Made by a program: the position numbers and the translations under genes. From Coriobacteriia bacterium (GTDB taxonomy: Bacteria > Actinomycetota > Coriobacteriia > Anaerosomatales > Anaerosomataceae): DNA of 64,000 nucleotides. Positions 53,631-62,824 of this stretch are shown here, in pieces. The notes under the pieces are model-generated. The model was not told the origin of the DNA. It did no database searches and saw only the letters and a program-made list of their open reading frames with translations. The first letter of the stretch is position 1, and every line of letters starts with the position of its first letter. The stretch lies in the NCBI GenBank assembly GCA_030652115.1, contig JAUSBK010000008.1, positions 1 through 64,000 of the forward strand, in the 5' to 3' direction.

Positions 53631-55271
53631 GTGGCATCAGCCGCAGACACGGTCGAGCGCACCGGTCTCGAGTGGCCTTCGGGCCTGAGGATCGCCTTCA
53701 TCGCCCTTGTCTACTCGCTCACGCATGCCGTCAGCCTGCTCAACCGCGGTCTGTATTGGGACGACTGGGTGTTCTGGAAGCTGGACCGGCAGGTTCTTGC
53801 GACGGCGGTCGCCGAGATGGGCTCCACGTGGCCAGCATCCATAAACGACCTGTTCTACTACAGCCAGTCGGGCATCACGTTCAGCAGATTCCTGACCTTC
53901 GCGTCGATGCTCGTCGCCTCCCTGCTGCTCTACGATGTGCTGCGGCGCTTGCCAGGAGTCAGTCGCGATGCGGCCATGTGGATTGCGATGGTCTTCTCGG
54001 TCTTCCCGGCCTTCGAGTCTCGCATCGCGCTTGTCATGGTTGGGTATCCGTTGAGTGTTGCCCTGTTCATGTGTTCTCTCTGGCTCCTGGTTCGTTACGG
54101 GCCTCGCCCGCCCATACCGGTGCGGGTGCTCATGGCAGTTCTCTTCTTCATCTCGTTCCGCACGGGTTCGCTCCTCGTCTTCTTCGCGGTCGTGCCTCTC
54201 CTCGTGCTTATCGTGCATCCCCCTGAAACGCGCGGCCTCGGGCACATCGTCCGTCGCCTCCTCGGCTATGCGGATCAGTTGATCTTGCCTGTGGCCTACT
54301 GGGTCGTGACGCGCGTGTGGTTCCAGCCCTCCGGGCGCTACGCCGACTACAACACCCCCGGTAGCGCCAATGACGGTTTCCTCGAGCTGCTTGGAACCGG
54401 TCTCTACAACGTTCTTGTGGGACCGATAGTCAAAGCTGCGGGATCGCTGCCGTTCAAAGTGCCGCTCGCTGTTGGGTTTGTGGTGTGCGTGGTCGTGGCG
54501 CTGATGTTGTGGCGCAGACCGCTCCAGCACTCCAAGCGGTGGGCACAGCTGGCGCTCACCGGTCTGGCGATGCTCGTGCTCGCCGTCGCGCCGTACGCCG
54601 CAGTAGGCAAGGCGCCCGGTAACTACGGATGGGACACCCGCCATCAGCTGCTGGTGCCCTTCGGGGGCGCGTTTCTGACGGTGGCGTTCGTGTACTGGTT
54701 GGTTCGCGGTGGCCGCGTGAGTCGACGAATCGGATACGGCGTTCTCGTGCTTTCAATCGGCATTTCGGCCGTCGTGCATGTCAGCAGCTATCTGGCATAC
54801 GAGCGCGACTGGCTCAAGCAGCGCGCGCTCATAGTGGCGTTCCAGGCGGACCCGGTTGTGCGCGACTCCCACTTCATCCTCCTTGAGGACGAGACGCAGG
54901 ACCTGGACGTGACTCAGCGCATGTTCTACGAGTACACGGGGATGCTCGCCGAGGCGTTCGGAGATGAGACGCGATACGCGGTGGGACGCGTCTACTACTT
55001 CGGCAACTACCAGACGGTGACTCACAATGTCGCGTACGAGCCGTACTACAAGGCAGGGGACTGGGCCGGTGGTCCCCCGGACTGCCTCGTCACCATCGTG
55101 CGAGGTGATCTTGATCTGCGCCGGACCTCACAGGTGCTCCGACTGATGATCCTCGACTGGACGGACCGGGCCGCGCTCGACGCCGAGCTCGGGAGGGCCC
55201 TTTCGGTCCACGCCAGACCGTACACGGCTGCCGATCGCCACATCGACGCGTACCCGCCGCTCATGCGCTAG
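53631..55271 (+). CDS. Polytopic membrane protein with DDW motif, GT-C-like, paralogue 2
   Basis: 546 residues from GTG 53631, seven bases after AGGAGGG. Same design as the 50778 protein: first loop with RGLYWDDWVFWKLD, about ten membrane segments, VGKAPGNYGWDTRHQLLVPFG and a soluble C-terminal part with DETRYAVGRVYY. Conserved acidic YWDDW and RHQLLVP motifs suggest a shared active site or substrate. No known family recognised. Possible roles: GT-C glycosyltransferase or glycan polymerase. Confidence 0.7.
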   Translation: MASAADTVERTGLEWPSGLRIAFIALVYSLTHAVSLLNRGLYWDDWVFWKLDRQVLATAVAEMGSTWPASINDLFYYSQSGITFSRFLTFASMLVASLLLYDVLRRLPGVSRDAAMWIAMVFSVFPAFESRIALVMVGYPLSVALFMCSLWLLVRYGPRPPIPVRVLMAVLFFISFRTGSLLVFFAVVPLLVLIVHPPETRGLGHIVRRLLGYADQLILPVAYWVVTRVWFQPSGRYADYNTPGSANDGFLELLGTGLYNVLVGPIVKAAGSLPFKVPLAVGFVVCVVVALMLWRRPLQHSKRWAQLALTGLAMLVLAVAPYAAVGKAPGNYGWDTRHQLLVPFGGAFLTVAFVYWLVRGGRVSRRIGYGVLVLSIGISAVVHVSSYLAYERDWLKQRALIVAFQADPVVRDSHFILLEDETQDLDVTQRMFYEYTGMLAEAFGDETRYAVGRVYYFGNYQTVTHNVAYEPYYKAGDWAGGPPDCLVTIVRGDLDLRRTSQVLRLMILDWTDRAALDAELGRALSVHARPYTAADRHIDAYPPLMR

Positions 55272-55346
55272 AGGCCGCGGCCGCGTGCCTTCTGCGGCAT
55301 GGTCTATCATTTGGTGACCTCTCATTCACGGAAGGTGCGTTCACAC

Positions 55347-55904
55347 ATGCGCTTGCTGCGGTGGCTCATGAACGACGAGCGCGTCAGGTACCTTGCTGTG
55401 GGCGGCTGGAACACGCTCTTCGGCTACCTGCTGTTCCTCTTCATGCTCTGGCTGCTGGGTGGGCCCGTGGGCTCGCTAGAATCCTCGAGTGTGCCAGCGA
55501 TCAAGTGGATCGGCCGCGAGTACTACCTGATCGTCGGGTGGGTTGGCTGGGTCTTCGCGGTCGCTCAGAGTACCGCCACCATGAAGTACCTCGTCTTCCG
55601 CAAGGGGGGCAGCTTCTGGCGCCAGACGTTCCGTGCCTACTTCGTGTACCTACCGTCCCAGTTCATCGGGACCGGTCTGCTCTGGTTCGTGGTCCGTGTG
55701 GTCGGCCTGTCGCCGCAGATCGGCGCGCTCGTCAACACGGCGATCGTCACGGTCGTGAGCTACCTCGGGCACAAGTACTTCACATTCCGCACGCCTCTTG
55801 AGGTCGGAGAGATCAGCGAAGAGGTGTTCGAGGATGGCGAGCAGTCCGAGCCTGATGACGCTACCGGTGGCGCCGCCGCGGAATCGGCGACCGGCGATGC
55901 GTAG
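55347..55904 (+). CDS. GtrA-family membrane protein
   Basis: 185 residues from ATG 55347. A possible -10 TATCAT is at 55305-55310. Four membrane segments, with VRYLAVGGWNTLFGYLLF at the start and SYLGHKYFTFRT at the end of the core, are GtrA (PF04138) marks. A C-terminal acidic tail of ~35 residues is extra. GtrA proteins are thought to flip or help use polyprenyl-phosphate sugars made by GtrB-type GT2 enzymes, two of which are encoded nearby. Confidence 0.88.
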   Translation: MRLLRWLMNDERVRYLAVGGWNTLFGYLLFLFMLWLLGGPVGSLESSSVPAIKWIGREYYLIVGWVGWVFAVAQSTATMKYLVFRKGGSFWRQTFRAYFVYLPSQFIGTGLLWFVVRVVGLSPQIGALVNTAIVTVVSYLGHKYFTFRTPLEVGEISEEVFEDGEQSEPDDATGGAAAESATGDA

Positions 55905-57690
55905 CATGCCCCCGGATAGCCGCCGCGGCGCGTGGCGGGGCGTGGGTTACTACGCCGGTATCTGCCTGGTGGCGCTGCTCCTCGGCATCTGGGTGCTCGG
56001 CCTGGCCGGGAATCTGGCGAGCGTGCCCATCACCTACACCGATGATGGCATCGCTGCGTCGGTGGGCGTTAAGGGCATCATCGAGAACGGGCATGCGTAC
56101 AGCAATGCGTGGCTGGGTGCCCCCGATGCAGCGGAGTACTTCGACTTCCCGAACGCCGATGCGTCCTCAATCGCCACGATCTGGCTGATCTCGCGGTTCG
56201 TCCGCAACTACGTGGCGGTGCTGAATCTGTTCGCGCTGCTGACGTACCCGCTGATTGCTGCGGCAGCCGCATGGTCGCTGCGGCGGCTCGGCATGAGCGG
56301 GCCGGTCGCGGCGGTCTGCGCACTGCTCTACGCGCTGCTGCCGTTTCACCAGTCGCGCGTGACCTTCCACCTGTTCTTGAGCGCGTACTTCGTCGTCCCG
56401 CTTGTGATCGCGCTGGTGGCCGACGTTGTCCTGCGGCCATCGGGTGCAGCCGTCACTGGACGCCGGTGGCTCGGGCTGCCTCTGTGGTCGTGGGGGGTCG
56501 TGCTCCTCATGGGTACGTGTGGCATGTACTACGCGTACTTCGGTCTGGTGCTTGTCGTGCTCGCGGGGATGATCGCGGCATACCGCGACCGCACGTGGCG
56601 GGCTCTGCTGCCTGCGCTTGTGGTGGTTGTCGGCGTAGTCGTGCTGCTTGCTCTGCAGATGGCGCCGAGCTACGCGTACTGGGCGAACGAAGGTCGCAAC
56701 AACACCGGCGACTCGCGGCAGCCCGTGGAGTCGGACTTCTTCGGTCTGCGCCTCACACAATTGGTCTATCCGATGGACGATCACCGAATCGCGCGCTTCG
56801 CGCAGGCCAAGCAGTTCCTGCACGACTCGCTCGAGATGATCTCGCCGAGCATGGCATTCATCGCCTACGACTCGTCGCTCGGCGTGGTGGGCGCGCTCGG
56901 TCTGCTCGTGCTCGGGTTCTGGGCGCTGACCGCCCCGTTCCGCGCGCCGCCCGGCGGTGCCCACGGCACACCGGGCAAGCTTGCATTGCTGGGCGTGGCG
57001 TCGTTCCTGCTCGGCACTGTTGGGGGCGTCGGCTCGGTCATCGCGTTCCTGGGCTTCCCGCAGATTCGTGCGTATGACCGCATCACCGTCTACGTTGCGT
57101 TCGCCTCGATCGCGGCGGTCGCGTGGGTTGCCGACGTCTTCGTGGCGCGGGTGGTACGCGGCGGCTGGAGCGGTGCGAGGCGGGTAGCGGTCGCGATCGG
57201 ACTTGCGCTGCTGCTTGTGGTGGGCGTGCTCGACCAGACCAACCCTGCGGCTGTGGCTCCCGACTACGACGAGATCTCCGCGGTATTCGACAGCGACGCT
57301 GCCTTCGTCTCCGATGTAGAGTCGGCGCTGCCCGATGATTCGCTCGTCTTCCAGCTCCCGTACGTCACGTATCCGGAGGGTCCTGCCCCCGAGGGCACGG
57401 GAGTGTACGATCCCCTGCGCCTGTACTTGCACTCGGCTACTCTTCACTGGAGCGCGGGCGCCTTCGCAGGTCGCGAGGCAGCGACCTGGCAGGCTGAGAC
57501 CACCGAGCTCGATGTCGACGCGATGCTCGCCCGGCTTGCCGAGGAGGGATTCGCGGGCCTTACCGTCGATCGGCGTGGCTACGATGACGGCGGACGGGAA
57601 CTCGAGGCGGAGATAGCCTCCGCACTCGGCGACCGTGACCCGGTCGAGAGCCCGGACGGCCGCTACGCGTTCTTCGTGCTCGAGAAGTAG
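55897..57690 (+). CDS. Large polytopic membrane protein, GT-C/YfhO-like
   Basis: 597 residues from ATG 55897, overlapping the gtrA-like stop by eight bases (ATG 55906 possible). About twelve membrane segments follow a first loop with TYTDDGIAASVGVKG and an acidic DAAEYFDFPNAD. The ~150-residue C-terminal domain has FQLPYVTYPE, LHSATLHWSAGAF, FAGLTVDRRGY and SPDGRYAFF. That tail pattern occurs in membrane proteins of glycan loci related to YfhO/GT-C enzymes. The reaction is not known. It is not an obvious paralogue of the DDW pair. Confidence 0.68.
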   Translation: MRSMPPDSRRGAWRGVGYYAGICLVALLLGIWVLGLAGNLASVPITYTDDGIAASVGVKGIIENGHAYSNAWLGAPDAAEYFDFPNADASSIATIWLISRFVRNYVAVLNLFALLTYPLIAAAAAWSLRRLGMSGPVAAVCALLYALLPFHQSRVTFHLFLSAYFVVPLVIALVADVVLRPSGAAVTGRRWLGLPLWSWGVVLLMGTCGMYYAYFGLVLVVLAGMIAAYRDRTWRALLPALVVVVGVVVLLALQMAPSYAYWANEGRNNTGDSRQPVESDFFGLRLTQLVYPMDDHRIARFAQAKQFLHDSLEMISPSMAFIAYDSSLGVVGALGLLVLGFWALTAPFRAPPGGAHGTPGKLALLGVASFLLGTVGGVGSVIAFLGFPQIRAYDRITVYVAFASIAAVAWVADVFVARVVRGGWSGARRVAVAIGLALLLVVGVLDQTNPAAVAPDYDEISAVFDSDAAFVSDVESALPDDSLVFQLPYVTYPEGPAPEGTGVYDPLRLYLHSATLHWSAGAFAGREAATWQAETTELDVDAMLARLAEEGFAGLTVDRRGYDDGGRELEAEIASALGDRDPVESPDGRYAFFVLEK

Positions 57691-57811
57691 GGAGCCGGCG
57701 TCGGTCGCCCTTGGCTGACGCATCCCGCGGTCTGCCCGCGATTGGTCGATTCCGCGTGGTTGACGGCACGGCTACGGGGCCTTCCACCTGCGGGGGAGGG
57801 CCGGAACCCTG

Positions 57812-57820
57812 TGCTAGACT
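57812..57820 (+). promoter_or_regulatory. Candidate extended -10 (TGCTAGACT) for the flippase gene
   Basis: TG-C-TAGACT lies 84 bases before ATG 57905 in a 214-base gap. A TTGACG at 57760-57765 is too far away to serve as its -35. Confidence 0.35.
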
Positions 57821-57904
57821 GCCGATGTTCGTACCCGCCCGGCGACCCTCGCGAGGAGCGCAGAACCAGATGTCTTCATCCGTCCCCTGTCCGGCTTTGC
57901 GCGC

Positions 57905-59518
57905 ATGAGCGCCGCCGGACCCGACCGGGCAGACGTGACGTTGCCCGAGTCGGAGGACATCGAGCCGCCGGACATCCCCGTCGTACCTGAAACGCCGCTG
58001 GCGTACAGGGCGGCGAGGAACTCGGTGTGGGGCATGGTGAACTTCGCCTGGCCGCTGCTTGTCGCCCTGGCGGTCCAGCCGTTCATGGTGGTGCGTCTCG
58101 GCCAGGAACTCTACGGCGTGCTCACGATCGTTGGCGTGACCCTTGGCTTCTTTGGAGTGCTCGATCTGGGAATCGGTGCCGCGGGCACCCGCCAGGTTGC
58201 TGCCTACCACGCGCGCAGCGAGCCCGGGCAGGTGAACAAGGTCGTCTCCACGATGCTCGGATTCTACCTGGTGGTAGGCGTCGTGGTGGGGGGCAGCATC
58301 ATGCTGCTCGCGGACGTGTTCGTCACGCGGTGGCTGTCTATTCCCGCGGACCTGCAGCACACGGCACGGATCGCCTTCTACCTCGCGGGGCCGAGCTTCC
58401 TCGTCTCGATTGTCACCGGCGCGTTCGCCTCGATTCCAACCGCGCTGCAGCGCTACGACGTCTCGACGAGGATCGGCATCGCGATCAGCGCCATCAGCAC
58501 GGTGGTCGTGGTGACACTGCTTGCTCTGGGCAAGGGGCTCGTCGAGATCCAGATTGTGGGCCTGGTGTTGGGCGTGGCTGCGATGCCGGTTCACTTCGTG
58601 GCGGCCAAGCGCCTGCTGCCAACGCTTGCCGTGAGACCGCACTGGGACCTCGCGATGTTCCGCGAGCTCTTCAGCTTCGGCGGGTACTTCCTCATCTCGA
58701 CGATCGGCGTGATGGTGCTCTACCAGCTCGACAAGTTGCTCGTGGGGAACATGCTCGGGGTGGCGGCCGTGACTCTGTACGTCGTTCCGGGAGGGCTGGC
58801 GCGCCAGGTACAGGGCCTCACCGCTGCAGCAACAGGCGTTGTGTTCCCCATGTCGGTCACGCTGTTCGAGACCGATCAGCGAGAGCGGTTGCATCGTCTC
58901 TACATCGAGGGCAGCCGGATGGTCTACATCCTCATCACGTGCATCGCCGTTCCGCTTGCCGCCTTCGGCGACAGGTTCCTGCGCTACTGGATGGGACCGG
59001 AGATCGCGGCCGGCAGCTCGCTGGCGCTCGTTCTTCTGGCCGCCACGTACTACCTGTTGAGCTTCACCGCGATACCCTGGCAGATCGCCAATGGCGCTGG
59101 ATGGGCGAAGGTGAACGCCCTGTTCACGGTTGCTATGGCGGCAGCGGACATAGGGCTGTTCTTCGTCCTTGTGCCTCGCTTCGGCGTTCCCGGAGCGGCG
59201 GCTTCGTACCTCATCGCCGCGCTGCTCGGCGTCCCGATCCTTGTGCGCACGATCGAGCGGCGCGTGCTGGCGATGTCCGGCTTCGAGTTCCTCAAGGTAT
59301 ACTGGCGAATCGGGCTTGTGGGCGCGATCCAGCTTGCTTTGGCGCTGCTCATGCGCCCGCTTTGCGGCAGCCTGCTCACGACCGCCGCGGTGATGCTTGT
59401 GTCCGGGGCATCTTTCGTGGGGCTGTACCAGCTGCTGGGTTTCGTACAGGAGAGCGACCGGCAGCTACTGAAGGCGCTGGTGGCGCAGTTCACCGGCAAG
59501 CGTGCTCACACGACGTAG
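57905..59518 (+). CDS. Wzx-type polysaccharide flippase (MOP superfamily)
   Basis: 537 residues from ATG 57905. Twelve to fourteen membrane segments. N-terminal NSVWGMVNFAWPLLVALAVQPFMV and GLGAAGTR-like (IGAAGTRQVAAY) segments fit the polysaccharide_synt family (PF01943). It moves lipid-linked repeat units across the membrane. Ends ten bases before the perosamine-synthase-like gene. Confidence 0.88.
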   Translation: MSAAGPDRADVTLPESEDIEPPDIPVVPETPLAYRAARNSVWGMVNFAWPLLVALAVQPFMVVRLGQELYGVLTIVGVTLGFFGVLDLGIGAAGTRQVAAYHARSEPGQVNKVVSTMLGFYLVVGVVVGGSIMLLADVFVTRWLSIPADLQHTARIAFYLAGPSFLVSIVTGAFASIPTALQRYDVSTRIGIAISAISTVVVVTLLALGKGLVEIQIVGLVLGVAAMPVHFVAAKRLLPTLAVRPHWDLAMFRELFSFGGYFLISTIGVMVLYQLDKLLVGNMLGVAAVTLYVVPGGLARQVQGLTAAATGVVFPMSVTLFETDQRERLHRLYIEGSRMVYILITCIAVPLAAFGDRFLRYWMGPEIAAGSSLALVLLAATYYLLSFTAIPWQIANGAGWAKVNALFTVAMAAADIGLFFVLVPRFGVPGAAASYLIAALLGVPILVRTIERRVLAMSGFEFLKVYWRIGLVGAIQLALALLMRPLCGSLLTTAAVMLVSGASFVGLYQLLGFVQESDRQLLKALVAQFTGKRAHTT

Positions 59519-59528
59519 TGGAGGCGTG

Positions 59529-60629
59529 ATGATCCCAGTCTACCGGCCCTTCATAGGCGCAACCGAGAAGGCGTACGTCGCCGACGCGGTCGAATCGACG
59601 TGGATCTCCTCGAAAGGCGCGTATCTGCAGCGCTTTGAGGAGGGCTTTGCTGCCTTCATCAGTGCCGGTCATGCCGTCGCAACCTGTAACGGCACCGTGT
59701 CGTTGCACCTCATCCTCGAGGCACTCGGTCTGGGCGCGGGCGACGAGGTCATCGTGCCCACCCTGACGTACGTGGCCTCGGTCAATGCCATCACATACAC
59801 CGGCGCCACCCCGGTCTTCGTCGACTCCGACCCGGTGCACTGGAACCTCGACCCCGCCGATGTGGCCGCGAAGATCACGCCGCGCACCAAGGCGATCATG
59901 GTCGTGCACCTGTACGGTCATCCCGCCGACATGGATCCGATCCTTGCCCTCGGCCGCGAGCACGGCATCCCGGTCATCGAAGACGCCGCCGAGGCGCACG
60001 GCGCCGAGTACCGTGGCCGCCGCGTGGGGGCGATGGGGCTTGCCGGGTCGTTCAGCTTCTTCGGCAACAAGATCATCACCACCGGTGAGGGTGGGATGGT
60101 CGTTTCCAACGACGCCGAGTTCGCCGAGCGCTGCCGCCATCTGCGGGGGCAGGGCGTGTCGCCCACGCGCACCTACTGGCACGATGTGGTCGGCTTCAAC
60201 TACCGCATGACGAACATCGCCGCTGCAATCGGCGTTGCACAACTCGAGCGTGTCGACGACGTGATCGAGACCAAGCGCCGCCTCGCTCATCGATATGTCG
60301 AGGCGCTCGCGGATGTCGAGAGCCTCACGCTGCCCCCGGAGATGCCGTGGGCGCGCAGTGTCTACTGGATGGTGTCCGTCCTCGTGGAACCGTCACTCCG
60401 TGACCCGCTCATGGCATATCTCAAGGAGCGCGGCATCGAGACCCGGCCGTTCTTCTACCCGGCGCACACGCTGCCGATGTACGAGACGTCCAGCCGCTTT
60501 CCCGTTGCCGAGCGCCTCGGCGCATCGGGCATCAACCTGCCATCGTTCCCCGAACTCACCGATGCCGAGATCGACGAAGTGTGCGCGGGCATTCGCGGCT
60601 TCATGGCCGAGGGGGCACACGCCCGATGA
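59529..60629 (+). CDS. Perosamine-synthase-like sugar aminotransferase
   Basis: 366 residues from ATG 59529. Starts [53 protein letters not shown] and [11 protein letters not shown] are close to RfbE/Per enzymes. PLP lysine is Lys181 in [13 protein letters not shown]. Perosamine synthase transaminates GDP-4-keto-6-deoxymannose. ManC, which makes GDP-mannose, is two genes downstream and an acetyltransferase overlaps directly. The 4,6-dehydratase (Gmd) is not in the window. Confidence 0.87.
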   Translation: MIPVYRPFIGATEKAYVADAVESTWISSKGAYLQRFEEGFAAFISAGHAVATCNGTVSLHLILEALGLGAGDEVIVPTLTYVASVNAITYTGATPVFVDSDPVHWNLDPADVAAKITPRTKAIMVVHLYGHPADMDPILALGREHGIPVIEDAAEAHGAEYRGRRVGAMGLAGSFSFFGNKIITTGEGGMVVSNDAEFAERCRHLRGQGVSPTRTYWHDVVGFNYRMTNIAAAIGVAQLERVDDVIETKRRLAHRYVEALADVESLTLPPEMPWARSVYWMVSVLVEPSLRDPLMAYLKERGIETRPFFYPAHTLPMYETSSRFPVAERLGASGINLPSFPELTDAEIDEVCAGIRGFMAEGAHAR

Positions 60630-61246
60630 GCGATCTCGTCGTCTTCGGCGCGGGTGGACTTGCCCGCGAAGTTGCCGAGTACGCCCGGGCGATGTCCGAC
60701 GCTCCACGCATCGTCGGGTTCATCGACGCGGACGCGTCCCGTGCAGGTGAGGTCCTGAATGGCGTGCCGATTCTCGGTTCTGTTGAGGCGCTCCCTCCCG
60801 GGCGACCGCTGCTGGGCGTTGCGGGCGCTGGCAACACCGCGCCGCGCCGGGAGCAGATCCGCGAGATGGAGGCCGCCGGCCTCGACCCGATGCTCGTGGT
60901 GCATCCAACCGCCGTGGTACTGCCTTCGGCGACTATCGGACCCGGCAGCATCGTGGCGCCCACCGCAGTGGTGAGTTCGAACGCGGTCGTGGGAGCGCAC
61001 GTTCTCGTCAACTACGGGGCAACCGTGGGCCACGACGTGCGCGTCGGAGAGTGCGCCGTGGTGGGTCCCGGGTGCCGCGTATCCGGATGGGTGACACTCG
61101 AAGATGACGTGTATCTAGGCGCGGGGGCGATCATCTTACCGGGCCTGACGATCGGCCGGGGCGCTGTGGTCGGTGCCGGTGCCGTGGTCACGAGGGACGT
61201 ACCTGCCGGCATGACTGTCATCGGTGTTCCGGCCCGGTCACGCTGA
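60626..61246 (+). CDS. NeuD/PglD-family sugar acetyltransferase
   Basis: 206 residues from ATG 60626 (ATGA overlap). An N-terminal Rossmann-like domain ([24 protein letters not shown]) precedes a left-handed beta-helix with hexapeptide repeats ([17 protein letters not shown]) and the catalytic-type His in TVGHDV. Family members N-acetylate 4-amino sugars (PglD, PerB) or help sialic acid synthesis (NeuD). Coupling to the aminotransferase points to N-acetylperosamine (inference). It could also serve as the LegH-type step. Confidence 0.88.
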   Translation: MSDLVVFGAGGLAREVAEYARAMSDAPRIVGFIDADASRAGEVLNGVPILGSVEALPPGRPLLGVAGAGNTAPRREQIREMEAAGLDPMLVVHPTAVVLPSATIGPGSIVAPTAVVSSNAVVGAHVLVNYGATVGHDVRVGECAVVGPGCRVSGWVTLEDDVYLGAGAIILPGLTIGRGAVVGAGAVVTRDVPAGMTVIGVPARSR

Positions 61247-61312
61247 GGCACCGGTCAGTTCGAGGATGCCGGCCGCGACCGCCGGGTACGACGCGATAGG
61301 GAGCAGACTGTC

Positions 61313-62794
61313 ATGAACAACGATCGACCCGCACTGCATGCGGTCATCCTTGCAGGTGGTAGTGGCTCGCGGTTCTGGCCGCTTTCGCGCGAGATGAACC
61401 CCAAACAGATGCTCACGATCTTCGGCGGCATCAGCCTGATCGCTCGCGCGGTCCGACGGATCATGCCGTACACCGCGCCCGATGCGGTGCACGTTGTGAC
61501 CGGGGAACCGCTGTTCGACGAGCTTAGGAACCATCTCATCTCGAACGAGGAGCTATCGCACCTCTCGATTGACTACATGGTCGAACCGATGGGCCGCAAC
61601 ACGGCACCCGCGGTCGCGCTGGCTGCGGCGGTGCTCGTGGAACGGGACCCCGAGGCGATCATGATCATGCTGCCCTCGGATCACCTGCTCGAGGACGGCG
61701 AGATGTGGCGCAACACCATCGCGGCGGCCACAGGCCTGGCAGCAGCGGGGCAGATGGTGACGATCGGCCTCAAGCCGTCGCGACCCGAGACCGGCTATGG
61801 ATACATCCACGCCGGCGATGAGATTCCTGGAAGCATCGTGGGCGAGGTCCGCGGGCATGTGGTGGCGGCCTTCATCGAGAAGCCGGACGCCGAGACGGCC
61901 CGGCGCTTCGTTCAGGAGGGCGGCTACCTCTGGAACTCAGGCATGCTGGTGGCGAAGGCCTCGGTGATCCTCGACGAGCTCCGACGTGCGGGTGACGCAG
62001 CACGGACGCCCGAGTCGGTCGATGGCCGCCGCATCGCCGATGTGGCCGAGCAGCTTGCCCACCTCGATCGCGCGGAGTGGCTCACCGACGAGGGGCGTGC
62101 TCTCTACGGCTCGCTGCCGGCCGTCCCCTTCGACAAGGCGGCGCTGGAAGTCTCGGCGAACGTCGCGGTGGTGCCGACCGATCTCGACTGGTCCGATGTG
62201 GGCTCGCTGCTGTCAATCGCGCAGCTTGGCGATGCGGACGCGCGAGGCAACGTGCTCGTTGGCAGGGCATATGACGTCGATTCACGCGGGACGATCGTCT
62301 ACTCTCCCGACCGCCTGGTCGCCACGCTCGGGCTTGAGGACGCGGTGGTGGTGGATACGGCCGACGCGACGCTGGTAGTGGCAAAGGACCGCGTGCAGGA
62401 CGTTCGCCTGATCGTCGACATGCTCAAGAAGGTGGGCGCCGAGGAGGTCAGCACGTCGCGGTCCTCGCTACGGCCGTGGGGGAGCTGGACGCTGCTGATG
62501 AGGGGCGATGGCTTCCAGATCAAGTCGATCGATGTCTTGGCGGGCAAGCGGCTGTCCGTGCAGAGCCACGAGCGCCGCTCGGAGCATTGGATCGTCATCG
62601 CGGGCGAGGCGCGCGTGCTTCGCGGCGAGGAGGAGGTCGTGCTGCACGCGAACGAGTCGGTCTACCTGCCCGCAGGAATCGTGCATCGCCTCGAGAATCC
62701 CGGTTCGGCTCCGCTCAAGGTCATCGAGGTAGCGGTGGGCGAGTACCTCGGCGAGGACGACATCATCAGGTACTCCGACGACTACGGGCGCTAA
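61313..62794 (+). CDS. manC: Bifunctional mannose-1-phosphate guanylyltransferase/mannose-6-phosphate isomerase
   Basis: 493 residues from ATG 61313. The GMP domain has ILAGGSGSRFWPLSRE, NPKQML, MGRNTAPAVAL, FIEKPD and LDWSDVGS. The C-terminal type II PMI cupin has RPWGSW, VQSHERRSEHWIV and YLPAGIVHRLENPG. Full length for ManC/AlgA. It makes GDP-mannose, needed for the perosamine branch and other mannose-derived residues. Confidence 0.95.
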   Translation: MNNDRPALHAVILAGGSGSRFWPLSREMNPKQMLTIFGGISLIARAVRRIMPYTAPDAVHVVTGEPLFDELRNHLISNEELSHLSIDYMVEPMGRNTAPAVALAAAVLVERDPEAIMIMLPSDHLLEDGEMWRNTIAAATGLAAAGQMVTIGLKPSRPETGYGYIHAGDEIPGSIVGEVRGHVVAAFIEKPDAETARRFVQEGGYLWNSGMLVAKASVILDELRRAGDAARTPESVDGRRIADVAEQLAHLDRAEWLTDEGRALYGSLPAVPFDKAALEVSANVAVVPTDLDWSDVGSLLSIAQLGDADARGNVLVGRAYDVDSRGTIVYSPDRLVATLGLEDAVVVDTADATLVVAKDRVQDVRLIVDMLKKVGAEEVSTSRSSLRPWGSWTLLMRGDGFQIKSIDVLAGKRLSVQSHERRSEHWIVIAGEARVLRGEEEVVLHANESVYLPAGIVHRLENPGSAPLKVIEVAVGEYLGEDDIIRYSDDYGR

Positions 62795-62824
62795 CTGCCG
62801 TGCTCCGGAACGGGGAGTCAGCCA

